Notes under the pieces: generated by a model
The model's database searches: none
What the model was told of the DNA's origin: nothing
The model's input: only the letters and a program-made list of their open reading frames with translations
Translations under genes and position numbers: made by a program
Part shown: positions 62,202-64,000 of the stretch, one piece after another
Layout of the letters: every line of letters begins with the position of its first letter
Position numbering within the stretch: position 1 is the first letter of the stretch
Origin: Sorghum bicolor
Taxonomy: Eukaryota > Streptophyta > Magnoliopsida > Poales > Poaceae
Direction: 5' to 3'
Length of the DNA stretch: 64,000 nucleotides
NCBI RefSeq assembly: GCF_000003195.3
Contig: NC_012871.2
Location: 59,945,802 to 60,009,801 of the forward strand

Positions 62202-64000
62202 ATGGCGCCGCCGCGAAGCCTCGCCGGCGCCGCCATAGCTGCCGCCGCCGCAGCCATCGTCCTCTCATGTAATCTCTTGCTCTTACCTCACCTCATCGTT
62301 TCTAGCTCCAAGTTCCCAACATCAACCTCTCCTGCCTCACCGATGTGGCCATCTCACAGGCTTGTTCTACAGGCGCAAATGCGCTCGTCTGGCCGCGCGG
62401 GTCCGCGAGGTGGAGGCCTCACTGGTAGCCGCTGCAGAGAAGGTCGCTGCCGAGCGCCGTGGCAGAGTGCGGGCCCAGCAGGTGAGGTCGCCGCCGTCCG
62501 GCGCTGCAAGTTTTCTCGTGTTCCAACGTGCACTTCTCTTCGAGTTGGGCCATATCATCAGGCTCGTGCTGCCGAATCTCTATTTCGTTTCCTTGCTTGC
62601 AGTCGCTGAGAAGGGCTCTGAGTCAGCAGGAGCCTCGCTCCGACGAGGCGAGGCCGGCCAAGGCCACCGCCCCAGCATCTTACCCGCTGGCACCGATTGG
62701 CACTGTCCAGTCCTGCTTCTCCACCAGGTGCTGCTTGCCATCGATTTTGTTCCCATTTCTCACGCTTTGTAGTATTCATCAGTCAATTTGTGTTGAATAG
62801 TTACTGGAGTGAATGCTTGGAGATATTCAGAGCTAAGGTCCACTCTTAAAGAGGGGCAAATTATCATTAATCCGAACTATGGCCTATGGACCTAAACGTA
62901 TATTGCCTTATTGACCCTACAATCACAGGAATGGTACACCAAGGCAGCCTTTGGTAGTTACGCTGGCCAGGGCAACTGTGGCGCTTGATCCAGCCCGAGT
63001 CCCCGCAGCAGCCCTGGAGGGACTAGCTAGTTACTCACATTGCTGGATTCTTTATGTTTTTCACCTTAACACTGATCTTGATAAACTGTGGAAAGATCCT
63101 GCTAGGTCTAAGCTAAAAGCTAAGGTATCGTTTTGTTCTTAGCCCTTTGGTGGCTCCTTTTTCTGATATGAATGAATATTCTTCTGAATGTTGTAGTGGA
63201 TATTAGGTTGAACTAATGGAATCTTCTGATATCTCATGGAAGGTAAGGGTACCGAGATTGAAAGGGGGCAAGATGGGGGTTTTGGCAACTAGATCACCAC
63301 ATCGGCCTAATCCAATCGGACTCAGCGTAGCAAAGGTACTAATTGTACAACTCAACTAGCCTTCCTCTTATTGTCCTCTGTGATCTCTGCAGTGCAATGG
63401 TTGAAGTGTCACCTGAAATGTTCAGTGTTTGTCTTCAATTATTGTTTTCTGGAACACATTGAGGAAATCAATATTAGGATTGAGGAATTGTAAACTTCTA
63501 GGTAGACAATAATCATAGTGATGATTGCTATCTATAATGCTGCTTGCTCTCTAAGTCTGAAGGATGTTTTTTCACACAGATTTCACCACAGGGATTCTCT
63601 TCAGAAAGTTTTTTTGACCAAAACATCCTACTGTGTCACTTAAATTATAAGAAATCCAACTAATATATTGATTCTGATTAATTCTAGGGTGTGAACATTT
63701 CTTATTTGCTTTGGGCTATTGCCTAGTTTGATTGACCTTGTTAAGCATGCTAGGGCTACTGTGTATGCTAGGATGTGAACATTTCTTATTCACTTTGAGC
63801 TGTTGCCTGCTTTGATTTATCTTGTTAAGCATGCTATAGCGGTTTGACGTTTTCTCCCCTTCATTTCAATGTTTTACAGGTGGAGGCAGTGGATGGGCAC
63901 GCTCTTTTGCTTTCTGGAGTAGATTTGGTTGATGGCACGGTACCAATTTAAGCGTTTATATGGTCCAGCATTATGCAAAGGATTGATATAATTAAGCTTG
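62202..64000 (+). CDS. TRMO-like: TrmO-type tRNA methyltransferase gene, 5' part (runs out of window)
   Basis: Exons: 62202-62268, 62360-62481, 62603-62727, 62929-63124, 63243-63335, 63880-63939, then a GT donor at 63940; the rest is beyond the window. Phases match throughout. The N-terminus is an Ala-rich hydrophobic segment (AAIAAAAAAIVLS) followed by a basic coiled coil in exon 2 (REVEASLVAAAEKVAAERR). The UPF0066/TrmO domain begins in exon 3 with APIGTVQSCFSTR and continues NGTPRQP, SYSHCWILYVFHL, VPRLKGGKMGVLATRSPHRPN (split across exons) and PIGLSVAKVEAVDG...LLSGVDLVDGT. Family knowledge: TrmO adds the N6-methyl group to t6A37 of certain tRNAs using SAM. The hydrophobic N-terminus suggests a membrane anchor or targeting sequence, which bacterial TrmO lacks; this is inference. 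The start was chosen because it is the first ATG giving a frame that splices into exon 2. Confidence 0.9.

Overview
The window is nuclear DNA from a grass, most likely an Andropogoneae species such as Sorghum. I infer this from the maize/rice-like glossy1 family gene, the GC-rich first exons, the very high density of small PIF/Harbinger-type MITEs, and a Ty3/Gypsy element of a type common in grasses. No database search was possible. All family calls come from reading motifs and splice-joined frames by eye.

Layout. 1-3052: intergenic DNA and the promoter of a CER3/WAX2/GL1-clade wax gene (3053-8254, +, 8 exons, 624 aa). 8255-10186: MITEs and spacer. 10187-22187: one nearly complete 12.0-kb Ty3/Gypsy LTR retrotransposon with a perfect 5-bp target duplication. 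It has sense gag-protease and pol frames separated by one in-frame TAG, and a six-exon antisense gene with its own TATA box, splice sites and AATAAA signal. 22193-24517: spacer. 24518-24757 (-): a small UPBEAT1-like HLH protein gene. 24880-36900: a TE-rich desert with a Mutator-like MITE, a decayed PIF/Harbinger transposase, degenerate viroplasmin-type domains and many MITEs. 37375-39385: a MITE split by a 1.67-kb PIF-type element that carries a receptor-kinase fragment and a TPR/DUF627-like fragment. 41459-43936 (-): a complete cellulose synthase-like C gene (5 exons, 700 aa). 46.6-51.8 kb: a dense MITE cluster. 53002-57827 (-): a glutamate receptor-like channel gene (5 exons) with a frameshift before M1. 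59.5 kb: a Stowaway MITE. 62202 to the window end (+): the first six exons of a TrmO-type tRNA methyltransferase gene, which runs out of the window.

The host genes are ordinary single-copy-style plant genes: cuticular wax synthesis, a small HLH regulator, xyloglucan backbone synthesis, a ligand-gated channel and tRNA modification. They do not form a pathway. The most unusual content is in the mobile DNA: the complete antisense transcription unit inside the Gypsy element, the gene-fragment-carrying PIF element nested in another MITE, and chains of MITEs that share a single 3-bp target duplication. Around the GLR gene there are also relics of local duplication: a decayed TrmO exon 5 on one side and a decayed copy of the GLR 5' end on the other.
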